Positions 40,171 through 50,275 of a DNA stretch of 64,000 bases are shown in pieces. Each line of letters begins with the position of its first letter. Position 1 is the stretch's first letter. The notes under the pieces were generated by a model. The model did not search any database, had not been told where the DNA came from, and saw only the letters and a list, made by a program, of their open reading frames with translations. The position numbers and the translations under genes are program-made. The stretch lies in contig OX336350.1 of NCBI GenBank assembly GCA_946902875.1, positions 17,970,048 to 18,034,047 on the forward strand, in the 5' to 3' direction. The stretch is from Nematopogon swammerdamellus (Eukaryota > Arthropoda > Insecta > Lepidoptera > Adelidae).

Positions 40171-40502
40171 AGGTAAGGTAAGGAGGGAAGTGACCTATAG
40201 TTTACGTGGAATCTGAACCACGGTCGGATCGGTCGTGCGGACACCCATCCACTGACCGCGCCCAGGTGTGCTTATGACCCGACCGACAGTCGACCGAACG
40301 CACCACTGAGATACAGGTATGTTAACCAAAGCTGGCACGTGCACAGTACTCACACCAATGCAATTGTGCAAGTGCCAGTGAGACAGATCGGGACATACGC
40401 ATCACGAAAACCCGATTTGTCTCACTCGCACTTCCACAATTGCATTAGTGTGAGTACTGTGCACGTGCCAGCTTTGATTAATAGACCTGTACCGAGGCTG
40501 AC
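40171..40502 (-). repeat. SINE D head on minus strand, split by a MITE
   Basis: Minus-strand SINE D from its GCCTCGGTA start (40502-40492) and, beyond the MITE at 40314-40489, GATCTCAGTGGTGCG to the B-box region and beyond (40313-40171). Together with 39946-40170 it makes a tail-to-tail SINE pair. Confidence 0.7.
40314..40489. mobile_element. 176-bp mariner-type MITE inserted in SINE D
   Basis: Almost entirely palindromic: CAAAGCTGGCACGTGCACAG and complement, continuing to TGAGACA. Ends CAGGT and ACCTG with TA on each side (40312-40313, 40490-40491). Uninterrupted SINE D copies have a single TA at this position, so the TA duplication is directly visible. Non-coding. Confidence 0.8.
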
Positions 40503-40507
40503 AAAAA

Positions 40508-40650
40508 GATGTATGTATGTATGTATGTATGTATGTATATATTCTTTATTGAACATCAATTTATCAAAATTAGGTACAACAGGCGAGCTTAATGCCGCGA
40601 GGCATTCTATTCTAACTAACCTTTGGGATGTGGGAGAAGTACATGCAGGC
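40508..40650 (-). repeat. LINE 3' end with microsatellite
   Basis: A (GTAT)n tract at 40511-40538, then TATTCTTTATTGAACATCAA and GCGAGCTTAATGCCGCGAGG, the complement of a LINE 3' terminus (compare 15588-15710 and 59030-59115). Confidence 0.5.
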
Positions 40651-40921
40651 GAACAAGAATAGTTTGTGACAATGTGTTATATTAAAGAAATATGTATGAT
40701 AAACTACGTACGAATACTACATAGATACTTTAATAAGCATATATATGTATATAATAAACTTACATATTATATTATGTACATTAATCGGTGGTACCGTTGT
40801 GCAACACAATCAACTGAATGACAGGAGAGTAAGAGAAGGGGAGTAAAGATATGTACTTATGTAATATAAATTGCATTTACTTCGGTAAGGAAAGGAGAAG
40901 TTTGTTTAAATTTATCTTAAA

Positions 40922-41940
40922 CTAGCTTTTGCCCGCGGCTTCGCTCGCGTGAAATTCGTATTTCAAAGGAAGAAAGTAAGTAACTAAGGGCGAGCTGGGA
41001 TCAGGTAAACGATAAACCTTCTCAACTAAAGTAAGTAACTAACGGCGAAGCTTCAGGCTGAGCTGCATTCTGGAAGACAATAAACCTTCTCGAAGAAAGT
41101 AAGTAACTAAGGGCGAGGCCGAAGGCCGAGCTGCGTTCAGGAAGACTATAAACCTTCTTGAAGAAAGTAAGTAACTGAGGGCGAGGCCGAAGGCCGAGCT
41201 GCGTTCAGGAAGACGATAACCTTTTCGAAGAAAGTAAGTAACTAAGGGCGAGGCCGAAGGCCGAGCTGCGTTCAGGAAAACCTTCTCGAAGAAATTAAGT
41301 CATTGAGGGCGAGGCCAAAGGCCGAGCTGCGTTCAGGAAGAATATAAACCTTTTTAATGAAAGTATGTAACAGAGGGCGAGGCCGAAGGCCGAGCTGCGT
41401 TCAGGAAGACCATAAAACTTCTCGAAGAAAGTAAGTAACTAAGGGCGAGGCCGAAGGCCGAGCTGCGTTCAGGAAGACTATAAACCGTCTTGAAGAAAGT
41501 AAGTAACTATCGCCCATAGTTACTTACTGTCATCGAGAAGGTTTAGCGTCTTCCAGGATACAGCTCGGCCTTCGGCCACGCCCTTAGTTACTTACTTTCT
41601 TCGAGAAGGATTATAGACTTTCTGAACGCAGCTCGACCTTAGGCCTCACCCTCAGTTACTTACTTTCTTCGAGAAGGTTTATGGTCTTCCTGAACGCAGC
41701 TCGGCCTTCGGCCTCGCCCTCTGTTACTTACTTTCATTAAAAAGGTTTATATTCTTCCTGAACGCAGCCGGCCTTCGGCCTCGCCTTTAGTATGTTACTT
41801 ACTTTCTTTAAGAATGTTTATTGTTCATCTAAATCCAGTTCACCCTCCGGCCCCGGCCTAATTTACTTACTTTCTTCTTTTGAAATACGAATTTCACGCG
41901 AGCGAATCCGCGGGAAAAAGCTATCGATATTTAAATAAGA
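40922..41940. repeat. 68-bp tandem array arranged as a palindrome within repeat A
   Basis: Repeat A begins at 40923 (TAGCTTTTGCCCGCGGCTTC). Its GAAGAAAGTAAGTAACTAAG motif is then repeated with GGCGAGGCCGAAGGCCGAGC at about 68-bp steps (near 40977, 41031, 41099, 41167, 41234, 41294, 41363, 41432, 41500). At about 41513 the orientation flips, and complementary units run to about 41880, ending with the complement of the repeat A start (GAATTTCACGCGAGCGAAT). A foldback of about 450 bp per side. Confidence 0.85.
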
Positions 41941-41995
41941 AACTTCACTTAAAATAAATCAAATACTTTAGATACCTAACTAAGTAAAATACTCC

Positions 41996-42115
41996 ACTTG
42001 TTAGCGTAACCGGAACTGAATTTTATTTGGCCTATCCTGTGTCTCGTATAGCTAAATGTGCGTGTACTAATTTTAATCGAATTTAGATGATCGGCTTAAA
42101 TTGTATGGAGGACTT
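41996..42115 (+). repeat. Repeat A 3' part
   Basis: TTAGCGTAACCGGAACTGAA through ATGATCGGCTTAAA and TATGGAGGA, i.e. the distal half of repeat A after the palindromic array. Confidence 0.6.
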
Positions 42116-42194
42116 TTTTTAGAACTATTTAAGAGAAACAACCAAATTCGATTTAAACGCAAATATGATAATAAACTATCGTTTATCTTATATT

Positions 42195-42712
42195 CTCCCT
42201 CTCCCTCTCCCTGTCCCTCTCCCTCTCCCTCTCCCTCTCCCTCTCCCTCTCCCTCTCCCTCTCCCTCTCCCTCTCCCTCTCCCTCTCCCTCTCCCTCTCC
42301 CTCTCCCTCTCCCTCTCCCTCTCCCTCTCCCTCTCCCTCTCCCTCTCCCTCTCCCTCTCCCTCTCCCTCTCCCTCTCCCTCTCCCTCTCCCTCTCCCTCT
42401 CCCTCTCCCTCTCCCTCTCCCTCTCCCTCCCCCTCCCCCTCCCCTTCCCTCTCCCCTCCCCTCTCCCTCTCCCTCTCCCTCTCCCTCTCCCTCTCCCTCT
42501 CCCTCTCCCTCTCCCTCTCCCTCTCCCTCTCCCTCTCCCTCTCCCTCTCCCTCTCCCTCTCCCTCTCCCTCTCCCTCTCCCTCTCCCTCTCCCTCTCCCT
42601 CTCCCTCTCCCTCTCCCTCCCCCTCTCCCTCTCCCTCTCCCTGTCCCTCGTCCTCTCCCTCCCCTCCCCCTCCCCTCCCCCTCCCCTTCCCCCTCCCCTC
42701 TCCCTCCCCCTT
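42195..42712. repeat. (CCCTCT)n hexanucleotide tract, about 515 bp
   Basis: Nearly pure CCCTCT hexamers from 42195 to 42427, a short variant zone (CCCCCT, CCCCTT) at 42428-42465, then more hexamers to 42650 and variants to 42712. A strict pyrimidine/purine strand asymmetry. The long Ser/Pro, Leu/Pro and Arg/Glu frames are pure repeat artefacts. Confidence 0.98.
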
Positions 42713-42720
42713 TACAGCAA

Positions 42721-43510
42721 ACGGGATGGTACGGAACCCTCTTAACGCGAGCCCGACTCGAACTTGACCACTTTTTTTTTAAATATGTTACCATGTAATA
42801 TACACTTAATTTACAGGAAAACCTAAACGAAAATCCTAAGCCTTCTAGTTCTCACAGAAAACGCGATGGTACGGAACCCTTTTTACGCGAGATCGACTCG
42901 AACTTGTCCACTTTAAAAAAAATTATGTTATCATGGGATATACACTTAATTTACAGGAAAACTTAAAAGAAAATCCCAATCCTTCTAGTTCTCACAAAAA
43001 ACGCGATGGTACGGAACCCTCTTTACGCGACCCCGACTCGAACTTGACCACAATTTAAAAAAAAATTATGTTACCGTGGGATATACACTTAATTTACAGG
43101 AAAACATAAAAGAAAATCCCAATCCTTCTAGTTCTCACAGAAAACGCGATGGTACGGAACCCTGTTTACGCGACCCCGACTCGAACTTGACCACAATTTT
43201 TTTTTTAATTATGTTACCGTGTGATATGTACTTAATTTACAGGAAAACATAAAAGAAAATCCCAATCCTTCTAGTTCTCACAGAAAACGCGATGGTACGG
43301 AACCCTGTTTACGCGACCCCGACTCGAACTTGACCACAATTTTTTTTTTAATTATGTTACCGTGTGATATGTACTTAATTTACAGGAAAACATAAAAGAA
43401 AATCCCAATCCTTCTAGTTCTCACAGAAAATGCGATGGTACGGAACCCTCTTTACGCGAGGTCGACTCGAACTTGACCACTTTTTTTAAAAATTATGTTA
43501 CTCCGGGATA
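42721..43510 (+). repeat. 140-143-bp tandem array, six units
   Basis: Each unit has GATGGTACGGAACCCT (42725, 42865, 43005, 43148, 43291, 43434), ACGCGACCCCGACTCGAACT, TTGACCAC and ACACTTAATTTACAGGAAAA. Steps are 140, 140, 143, 143, 143. Units 4 and 5 are the most alike, suggesting the latest duplication there. Non-coding. Confidence 0.9.
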
Positions 43511-43636
43511 TACACTACCCCTATACGAAGTTTCGTCAAAATCCGTCCAGCCGTTAAGGCGTGAAAGAGGAACAAACAAACAAACAAACAAACAAACAAA
43601 CAAACAAACAAACATACTTTCACATTTATGATATTA
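43511..43636 (+). repeat. Retroelement 3' end with (CAAA)n
   Basis: ACACTACCCCTATACGAAG, TTTCGTCAAAATCCGTCCAG, CCGTTAAGGCGTGAAAGAGG and then (CAAA)n at 43570-43613. A common lepidopteran repeat terminus. The array before it is an expansion of the 5' part of this same element. Confidence 0.6.
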
Positions 43637-43880
43637 GTGAGAAGTGAGATGCATTCATAGACGTAGAGGAGCGTAAATGCACGGGCAGATTATTCCAGAG
43701 GCGAGCTGTTTGTACTGTCTAGAGTCCGTGTAGAACGAGCTTGAGTGAGCCGGTATTGCCAAGAGTAAGTTGTCAGCAGATCTTAAAGCCAGGCCGTGAG
43801 AAGAAAGAAATTCAAATCGTTCACTCAAGTATTTGGGAGCAGCAAAGATCCTTTGAACCATCACACACGACAAAGATAAT
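43637..43880 (-). pseudogene. CR1-type LINE C-terminal fragment, frameshifted
   Basis: The minus strand encodes APKYLSERFEFLSSHGLALR and LLLAIPAHSSSFYTDS, closely similar to the end of the complete ORF2 at 47243-50275. A frameshift follows; the next part (TARLWNNLPVHLR) is in another phase. 5'-truncated. Confidence 0.75.
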
Positions 43881-44145
43881 ATTATATTTGATCAGCAAAT
43901 GATATTGAACAATTTTGACTCAAACATTCACAACTTGAAAAACATTACAATTTATTACACATACACGCAAACACATATATACATATAGTTTAGATAGATG
44001 TAAATTGTATAATAACTATTAGTAGGAAGCGTCGTAATAGTTCTTACTAGACAAAATTTATATTTTAAAGTAAGAATTATGTATAAATAATTATAGTCAA
44101 ATTTATATTAATAAAGAAATTTGAATTTGAATTTGAATATTAAAA
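43881..44145 (+). repeat. LINE 3' UTR with (TTTGAA)n tail
   Basis: An AT-rich stretch ending AATAAAGAAATTTGAATTTG and more TTTGAA units (44107-44140), typical of non-LTR elements that end in short tandem repeats. No coding part. Confidence 0.45.
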
Positions 44146-44182
44146 TCTTCATAATATTTAATGCCGTTTAGATTTTTTTGTA

Positions 44183-44625
44183 ATTTTTTTTTTATGTAAA
44201 CTGACACGGTTGGCTACATAAACTACAACATCCGTGATGTCAGCCCATAACACCGGGTGCACTTGGTGCCATATCAGTACTTCCCTTCATTTCGCGCCGG
44301 CTACACTGAACTGGACGGAAAACACGAACTATTTGCATGGCCGTTTCGACCGACGTTTCGCTCAGTGCGGTGGTACCAACCCGGCCGGAATAAACCCTAC
44401 CACCTAGTAAGGTAAGAAGGGAAGGGACCTACAGTTTAACGTGGAATCCGAACCACGGTCAGCCTCCAACGGTCGATAAGCGTTGCTTAACAACAGTTTA
44501 CTGACCGCACCACTGAGCTACCGAGGCTAACGAATTTCCTTATCCCTTAGTCGACTTTTACGACATGCGACGGGGAGAGATGCAGTGGGGCTATTGTTTT
44601 TAAATACGCCACACGGTACTATTAT
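44183..44625 (-). repeat. SINE D (minus) followed by SINE E head (minus)
   Basis: SINE D: A tail as a T run at 44183, body, B-box-like GGTTCGGATTCC complement at 44446, shortened head to GTTAGCCTCGGTAGCTCAGT at 44530. The 5S-like part is partly deleted. Then a SINE E head (GTCGACTTTTACGACATGCG block) to 44620. Confidence 0.7.
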
Positions 44626-44629
44626 CTAC

Positions 44630-45182
44630 AGTCTAATATCAAAATACTAGCAATGCATAATATTATAATATAGCATTAGGGTCGTATTACGTTTTAACCT
44701 TATTATTGACCCTTTATCGATATTGGTCACCTTTTAAGGGTCAGTGGTCACTAAACTAACCGCATATATTATTTCTATTGGGAACGCGGGCCTCTATCTC
44801 CGAACGCGTGGAATTTTCGTCGTTCGGACTCCGGCTCCGGACCGACATTCAGGTACTAATCTAAGGGCCGGTGCGCCAATACGGACTTAAGTGTGTCTAA
44901 CGAACCGTTAACTCGTCCGTAACTCGATAAGTGAAGTCACGACTTGCACCAAGACAAAATGACTCAAATTTAGTTAAATGGCCGTTATCTCTGAGATTGG
45001 GCACTTTTTTTCACCCCACACTCTCACAGACACACACATACACACCCTCACCCTCAAAACCTAACACACACACGACCTAACCCTCTCTCACAAACACACC
45101 CCATGACAGGAAAGGATGTGGCACAGCATGTGACTCCATATAGCTAACGAGCTACGGTCATGGCATGATACAATGGTCATTT
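44630..45182. other. Non-coding stretch with CA-rich segment
   Basis: CACACA/CCCTCA-rich at 45015-45105. No gene recognised. Confidence 0.4.
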
Positions 45183-45315
45183 GATCCGGTAAAGGTTGCT
45201 GAGTCAGAGGGTCCAAAGCACATGCTCCGACCAGCCAATATCACCACCAAGAATGTAGGTGCCATAGACTTCATTTTGGATTGCTGGTTACACTAGACTA
45301 GTGGAGAATTACACA
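45183..45315 (-). repeat. SINE G, 3' part, split by the complete LINE
   Basis: GATCCGGTAAAGGTTGCTGA through AGCCAATATCACC and GATTGCTGGTTACACTAGAC, then the target site GAGAATTACACA (45304-45315). The rest of the SINE is at 50607-50705. Confidence 0.75.
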
Positions 45316-45584
45316 CACTATGGTTGGTATGGTTACACTAGAATTACACAATTATTGCGGGTAGTTGTACATGTAAACAACTATTTTTTGGTCTGAAATT
45401 GAAACTAACTTTAAAAATTATATAATTGACAATATTGTAACCTTCTTCGAGCTAGTGCGTCTGAAACATCTCCGGAAAGTGTGGGAGTGTTGTTAAGCCA
45501 GGACATGCACTAGCAGCCAGCACCCAGAACCGCCTTAGACACATAACCTCTCAGCACAAACATCTGTTACTTTAACACACAAGA

Positions 45585-46394
45585 ATGGCGCAGCGTGATT
45601 CCTTGACAGCCCTGACAGAGCTCGAGGTCAAATTTGAAGCACAAATGTCAGAATTCAGCGCCCGCCTGGCTTCCTCGGGACTATCGACGGAGCGAGACCG
45701 TCTCGCGCAGGACTTTCGGCTCTTCCAGGGGCTCGTGTGGAAGGCAATCGGCTGTGTGCGGCAGGAGCTACAGTCAGTTGTGGAGCGCCTGGACGACATG
45801 GAGACCTGGAACCGACGAAAAAGCTTGTTAGTTCACGGAGTGAAGGAGAGCGACGGCGAGGACATCAAGTCAAAAGTAATCTGCTTGCTAAAAACTCTTG
45901 ACCAACCTGATCTCACCGCGGACGACCTCCGACTGTGTCACCGGCTTGGGAAGCGTCCAGCTGCGTCTGGCCGCAACCGTCCTGTTTTGCTGAGGTTCGT
46001 GCACTTGGAGGCAAGGTCAAGCATCTGGCGCAAGAAATCGCTGTTGAAGGGATCCGGCTCGTCTCTCTCGGAGTTCCTGACCGAGTCCCGGCACAAGGTG
46101 TTCGTTGAGGCACGCAAGGTCTTCGGAATATCCAAGAGCTGGACCCAGGATGGACATGTGCTTGTTCTCCTCTCCGACAACACGAGGCAGCGAGTACGAT
46201 CGGTGGCCCAGCTGCGGCAGCTTGCCCCCGCCAGCTTGACGAATGCTGGGAGTGTGTCCTCTGACGCCGCGACTGCACGCGGCGCGGCTCTCGGCTCTGC
46301 TCTCCTCGGCACTGCAGTCGACGGCGACAGCTCTGATGAGCGTGTGGGTTTGGCACTCTCTCGCCAGCCCCGTAAGAAGCCTTTGCGTCCTTAA
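45585..46394 (+). CDS. LINE ORF1 protein (nucleic-acid-binding chaperone)
   Basis: 269 residues. The N-terminal third (about 8-75) is helical with heptad-like spacing (LTALTELEVKFEAQMSEF, LQSVVERLDDMETWNRR), a likely trimerising coiled coil. Then comes a segment like the RRM of L1-type ORF1 proteins: RRKSLLVHGVKESDGEDI at about 75-95, LRLCHRLGK and RPVLLRFVHLEARSSIWR at about 115-150, then the C-terminal-domain-like DGHVLVLLSD. The tail is Ala/Ser-rich with a basic end (RQPRKKPLRP). No CCHC knuckle. Such proteins coat element RNA and aid target-primed reverse transcription. The first ATG in frame follows the 5' UTR. Intact. Confidence 0.8.
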   Translation: MAQRDSLTALTELEVKFEAQMSEFSARLASSGLSTERDRLAQDFRLFQGLVWKAIGCVRQELQSVVERLDDMETWNRRKSLLVHGVKESDGEDIKSKVICLLKTLDQPDLTADDLRLCHRLGKRPAASGRNRPVLLRFVHLEARSSIWRKKSLLKGSGSSLSEFLTESRHKVFVEARKVFGISKSWTQDGHVLVLLSDNTRQRVRSVAQLRQLAPASLTNAGSVSSDAATARGAALGSALLGTAVDGDSSDERVGLALSRQPRKKPLRP

Positions 46395-47242
46395 TTATTG
46401 TTCGTCACAATCCTATCACATCAGTTTACTTTGTTTACCTTGAAACACCATAACAAAAAAGTACCCTCACACTCCAGTTATCTATATTTCGTTTCTAACA
46501 CACCACACCGTACACAATACACACAGCTAGGTAGGTATGTAATTCTATTCGTAAGTATATTTTGATGATCAATCACAAAATTGTATCTCACAGACTGTCA
46601 GAGGTCTGTTCTCGCTACTTATACTGTTGTTATTGTAAATTTGGTAAATACTGTAATGCTTCAAATATTTTGTCACTCCCACTTGATGTCTACTATTCTT
46701 TGCACCAATGTCAAAACGAACATATACTCGTACACTATATTGTTATATAATTTGCGCTTAGTTACAACCTACAATGTAAATTATAATACCTAGATCAAAT
46801 TATTTCCATAACTTCAAAAGGTGCGAGTAGCGAGGTGACATTTCGCCCGCTTAGCGGATAGTGATGGATGATACTGTCCATAAAATTATGTACTCGTAGT
46901 GTTGGATGATACAAAATATGGGTTTTTATTTTATTTTTGGCTTACCCAAATTAATACTATTTGAAGTATGAACAATATTGTTAGCGTATTGTGTGAACTA
47001 TTTAAGTGATTATTATTTTACTCGGAAGTGATATAGATAGACACAGACCACAGAATTCATATAGACAGCATTCTGTCTTTATTATCCTGTGAATCTCTTT
47101 TAGTTAGCTTTTATTTCAATTACTTTTTCTCTTTGTTAGTTTTATAAATCCATTCAATATGTGCGTTGGGTCTGTTTCAGTTTTACTGTGTGTGTAAATC
47201 TTTATTTATATAAGCTCTGCAACCTTTCTGGCGGTTCTCTGG
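46395..47242 (+). other. Inter-ORF region of the LINE
   Basis: 848 bp, AT-rich, between the stop of ORF1 and the first possible ATG of ORF2. Small frames (46562-46793) lack motifs. This is unusually long for an inter-ORF spacer. ORF2 translation would need re-initiation or a separate transcript. Confidence 0.5.
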
Positions 47243-50200
47243 GTGTCATGTTGGCACTGCAATCTAATTGTTGTTGTTATATCTGTTATTGATATTTGTT
47301 TTAATTTATTATATATATATTTGTATTATTATTATCTATTTATGTGTTCTGACTCAGATTCTTTTTTTTCAGCTTTCTCATCCTCCTCCTCAGCAGACAA
47401 TTTCAGTGATGCAGAAGATTCCTTCTCCAGTGCTCCTCATCTGGGGGAGACACTGAATTGCAAGTTTTCTTGTTTTCCCAAAAATTTCAACGTGTGCCAC
47501 ATTAATGCTGAGAGTATTCCTGCTCATTACCCCGACCTACTCACATCTTTCACCAGTCAACATTTGCATGCTGTACTGGTGTCAGAATCTCTGTTAAAGC
47601 CCACTCTGCCTTCCACTGCCTTCTCTTTACCTGGCTATCAACTTATACGGAACGACCGTACTTTGAAAGGCTGGGGTGGGGTGGCTATATATCTACGTAG
47701 TAATATTTCTTCAAAAATTATTAACAAATCGTCCTCTGAATACTCCGAATCGGCTGAATATATCCTACTTGAGCTTAACTTCAATCACACTAAAGTTCTG
47801 CTTGGTGTGTTTTACTGCCCTCCGCGTATCAACTACTTCAACGAATTCGAACAAATCTTAGAACAGACTGCCCCTGATTTTGATCACATAATCATCCTTG
47901 GTGATTTTAATACTTGCCTCCTGAGGGATGATTTGCGCTCGCGTCGACTCCTCTCCTTAACTAAATCAGTTGGTATTGATATTCTTCCTTTGGATGCCAC
48001 TTTCCACACTGATGACTCTCACACTCTTCTTGACCTAATTCTCACTTCCCGCACTGATCTAGTGCAAAGTCACGGTCAGCTGCTTGCCCCGGGCTTCTCC
48101 CGTCATGACCTTATCTTCGCGTCCTACAGAATTAAACCTCCCAAACAAAAACCCAAAATACTTCTGCAACGTAGCTTTGCTAAGATGGACCTGCAGGCTT
48201 TAAGGCATGAAGCTGGTGCCATTGACTGGACGCCTCTCTACGACGATGACAGCATTGATGTCAAGGTGGAGCTTCTATCTAAAAATATTACACAACTGTA
48301 TGATAGACATGCTCCTGTTCGCGCAGTGCGAATGAAACATTTACCAGCTCCTTGGCTTAACGCCGAAATTCGCAAAATGATGGCGAAACGGGACGCACTA
48401 AAGCGAAGACTCAGGTCCGCGTCCAACGATGAGAGCAAAGCCAAATATAGAGCTGTAAGAAACCAGTGTACCAGGATGTGTAGAGACGCAAAACGCCGTC
48501 ACATCAGTGGTTCTATTGAACACTGCCCTCCCAAACAGCTGTGGAAATTTCTACGTTCTCTTGGTGTCGGTAAGGCTAGCACTGATGCTGCATCCTCTAT
48601 TGATCTCAATGCCCTTAACTCTCACTTCTCGGCCTCACCGATCACTATGGATCCTATCGTCAAAGCCGACACCATTCGCCGGTTACATGCGGTCTCACTT
48701 CCTGACTCTGATCCATTTGATTTCATCCCTGTCTTTGGTTGTGAAATCAAAAAGATAATTCTCTCGATTCACAGCAAGGCCATGGGTGCTGACGACATGA
48801 GTCGGGACTTGTACATCCCGATACTGGACAATATTCTACCGGTCATCACTCATATTATCAATCATTCTCTAGTATCGGGATGTTTTCCCGACTTGTGGAA
48901 GAAGGCCTACGTGATTCCCTTGCCTAAAATCAGTAACCCCTCCCTCTTCAGCAATTATCGCCCTATCTCCATTCTACCTTTCCTATCAAAGGTATTGGAG
49001 AGGGTTGTGCACTATCAGCTTTCTAACTACCTCTCCTCAAACCAACTTCTCGATCAGCTTCAATCTGGCTTTAGGCCAGCGCATAGCACGACTTCAGCAC
49101 TAGTCAAAATCACAGACGATATACGCCATGCCATGGATAATCGTAAACTCACAATTCTTGTCCTGCTTGATTTCAGCAGTGCCTTCAACTCTGTTGATTT
49201 TGACATTATGCTGGCTATACTTGGAACCCTTAATATTTCACAACCGGTAATTGACTGGTTCTCCTCCTACCTGTATGGTCGCTGCCAATGTGTTCGTTTG
49301 GATAATATTTCCTCGAACTGGTGTTGTACCACGGCTGGCGTACCACAAGGCGGCGTTCTTTCTCCCCTTCTTTTCTCTATTTTCATCAACACTGTCGTTG
49401 CATCTCTTATGTGTCACTACCACCTTTACGCTGACGACTTGCAGCTCTATAGGCACTTTAGGGTTGAGGATGTTGACAGTGCTTTTGCTCTCATGAACAT
49501 CGATCTTGACTCAGTACTCTCGTGGGCTGAGCGATATGGTCTACTGGTAAACCCACAGAAAACTCAGGCGATTATTATCGGTTCTACAAAACTCTTAGGC
49601 AAACTAGACAAAACATCTTTACCACATATTCTCTTTAATGGTGTCGCAGTCCCTCTGGTTAAGGTGGTAAAAAACCTTGGCCTTTACATTGATGAGACGT
49701 TATCATGGAACGTACAAGTCGGTGAGGTTAGTCGGAAAGTGTTCGCCAGCATGCATTCTCTCAAGCGTCTGCAGAATTTCCTACCTATCAGCACAAAGAC
49801 TATGTTGGTACAATCTCTTCTCCTCCCTATTCTAGACTATGCTGATGTCTGTTACCTCGACGTCAATGAAGAGCTGCTGAATAAGCTGGACCGGCTACTA
49901 AACATGTGCATCCGTTACATTTTCGGTCTGCGGAAATTTGATCACATTTCTGAGTTCCGGTCTAGCCTTCAGTGGCTCGACATACGTCGTCGCAGAAATT
50001 CCCATGTCCTCTCTCTCTTGTACTGCACACTAAATGACCCTGCTGCTCCTAAATACCTATCCGACCGTTTCCAAATGCTGTCCTCCCACGGTGTACCATT
50101 AAGATCCTCTGACACCCTTGTCCTTGCTATCCCGTCCCACTCCTCGGTATTTTATACTGATTCTTTCACAGTGCACGCTGCACGCATGTGGAACGAACTT

Positions 50201-50275
50201 CCTCTTCGTTTACGACAGTGTGCTTCGATCCACACGTTCAGAGTGCTCTTGAAAGACTATCTCCTCAATTCCTAA
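47243..50275 (+). CDS. LINE ORF2: AP-endonuclease and reverse transcriptase
   Basis: 1010 residues from the first ATG. The first 33 are hydrophobic and the Met at 34 (47342) may be the real start. APE-type endonuclease at about 81-295: HINAESIP with Asn88, catalytic Glu115 (VLVSES), Tyr191, LGDFN at 219-223, and SRHD with His288. Reverse transcriptase at about 550-790: YRPISILPFLSKVLER, GFRPAHSTTSAL, LDFSSAFNSVD with the first catalytic Asp, AGVPQGGVLSPLLFSIF, and YADD at 730-733. C-terminal connection domain ends with AARMWNELPLRLRQC. All catalytic residues I can judge are present, so the enzyme may be active. It nicks DNA and copies the element RNA at the target. The frameshifted fragment at 43637-43880 is a related protein. 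Confidence 0.92.
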   Translation: MSCWHCNLIVVVISVIDICFNLLYIYLYYYYLFMCSDSDSFFSAFSSSSSADNFSDAEDSFSSAPHLGETLNCKFSCFPKNFNVCHINAESIPAHYPDLLTSFTSQHLHAVLVSESLLKPTLPSTAFSLPGYQLIRNDRTLKGWGGVAIYLRSNISSKIINKSSSEYSESAEYILLELNFNHTKVLLGVFYCPPRINYFNEFEQILEQTAPDFDHIIILGDFNTCLLRDDLRSRRLLSLTKSVGIDILPLDATFHTDDSHTLLDLILTSRTDLVQSHGQLLAPGFSRHDLIFASYRIKPPKQKPKILLQRSFAKMDLQALRHEAGAIDWTPLYDDDSIDVKVELLSKNITQLYDRHAPVRAVRMKHLPAPWLNAEIRKMMAKRDALKRRLRSASNDESKAKYRAVRNQCTRMCRDAKRRHISGSIEHCPPKQLWKFLRSLGVGKASTDAASSIDLNALNSHFSASPITMDPIVKADTIRRLHAVSLPDSDPFDFIPVFGCEIKKIILSIHSKAMGADDMSRDLYIPILDNILPVITHIINHSLVSGCFPDLWKKAYVIPLPKISNPSLFSNYRPISILPFLSKVLERVVHYQLSNYLSSNQLLDQLQSGFRPAHSTTSALVKITDDIRHAMDNRKLTILVLLDFSSAFNSVDFDIMLAILGTLNISQPVIDWFSSYLYGRCQCVRLDNISSNWCCTTAGVPQGGVLSPLLFSIFINTVVASLMCHYHLYADDLQLYRHFRVEDVDSAFALMNIDLDSVLSWAERYGLLVNPQKTQAIIIGSTKLLGKLDKTSLPHILFNGVAVPLVKVVKNLGLYIDETLSWNVQVGEVSRKVFASMHSLKRLQNFLPISTKTMLVQSLLLPILDYADVCYLDVNEELLNKLDRLLNMCIRYIFGLRKFDHISEFRSSLQWLDIRRRRNSHVLSLLYCTLNDPAAPKYLSDRFQMLSSHGVPLRSSDTLVLAIPSHSSVFYTDSFTVHAARMWNELPLRLRQCASIHTFRVLLKDYLLNS

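Noticed and set aside
42101..42794. Long frames in the CCCTCT tract (up to 214 codons, three phases and both strands)
   Set aside because: They encode only Ser/Pro/Leu or Arg/Glu/Gly repeats set by the hexamer; no start context or unique sequence supports a gene.
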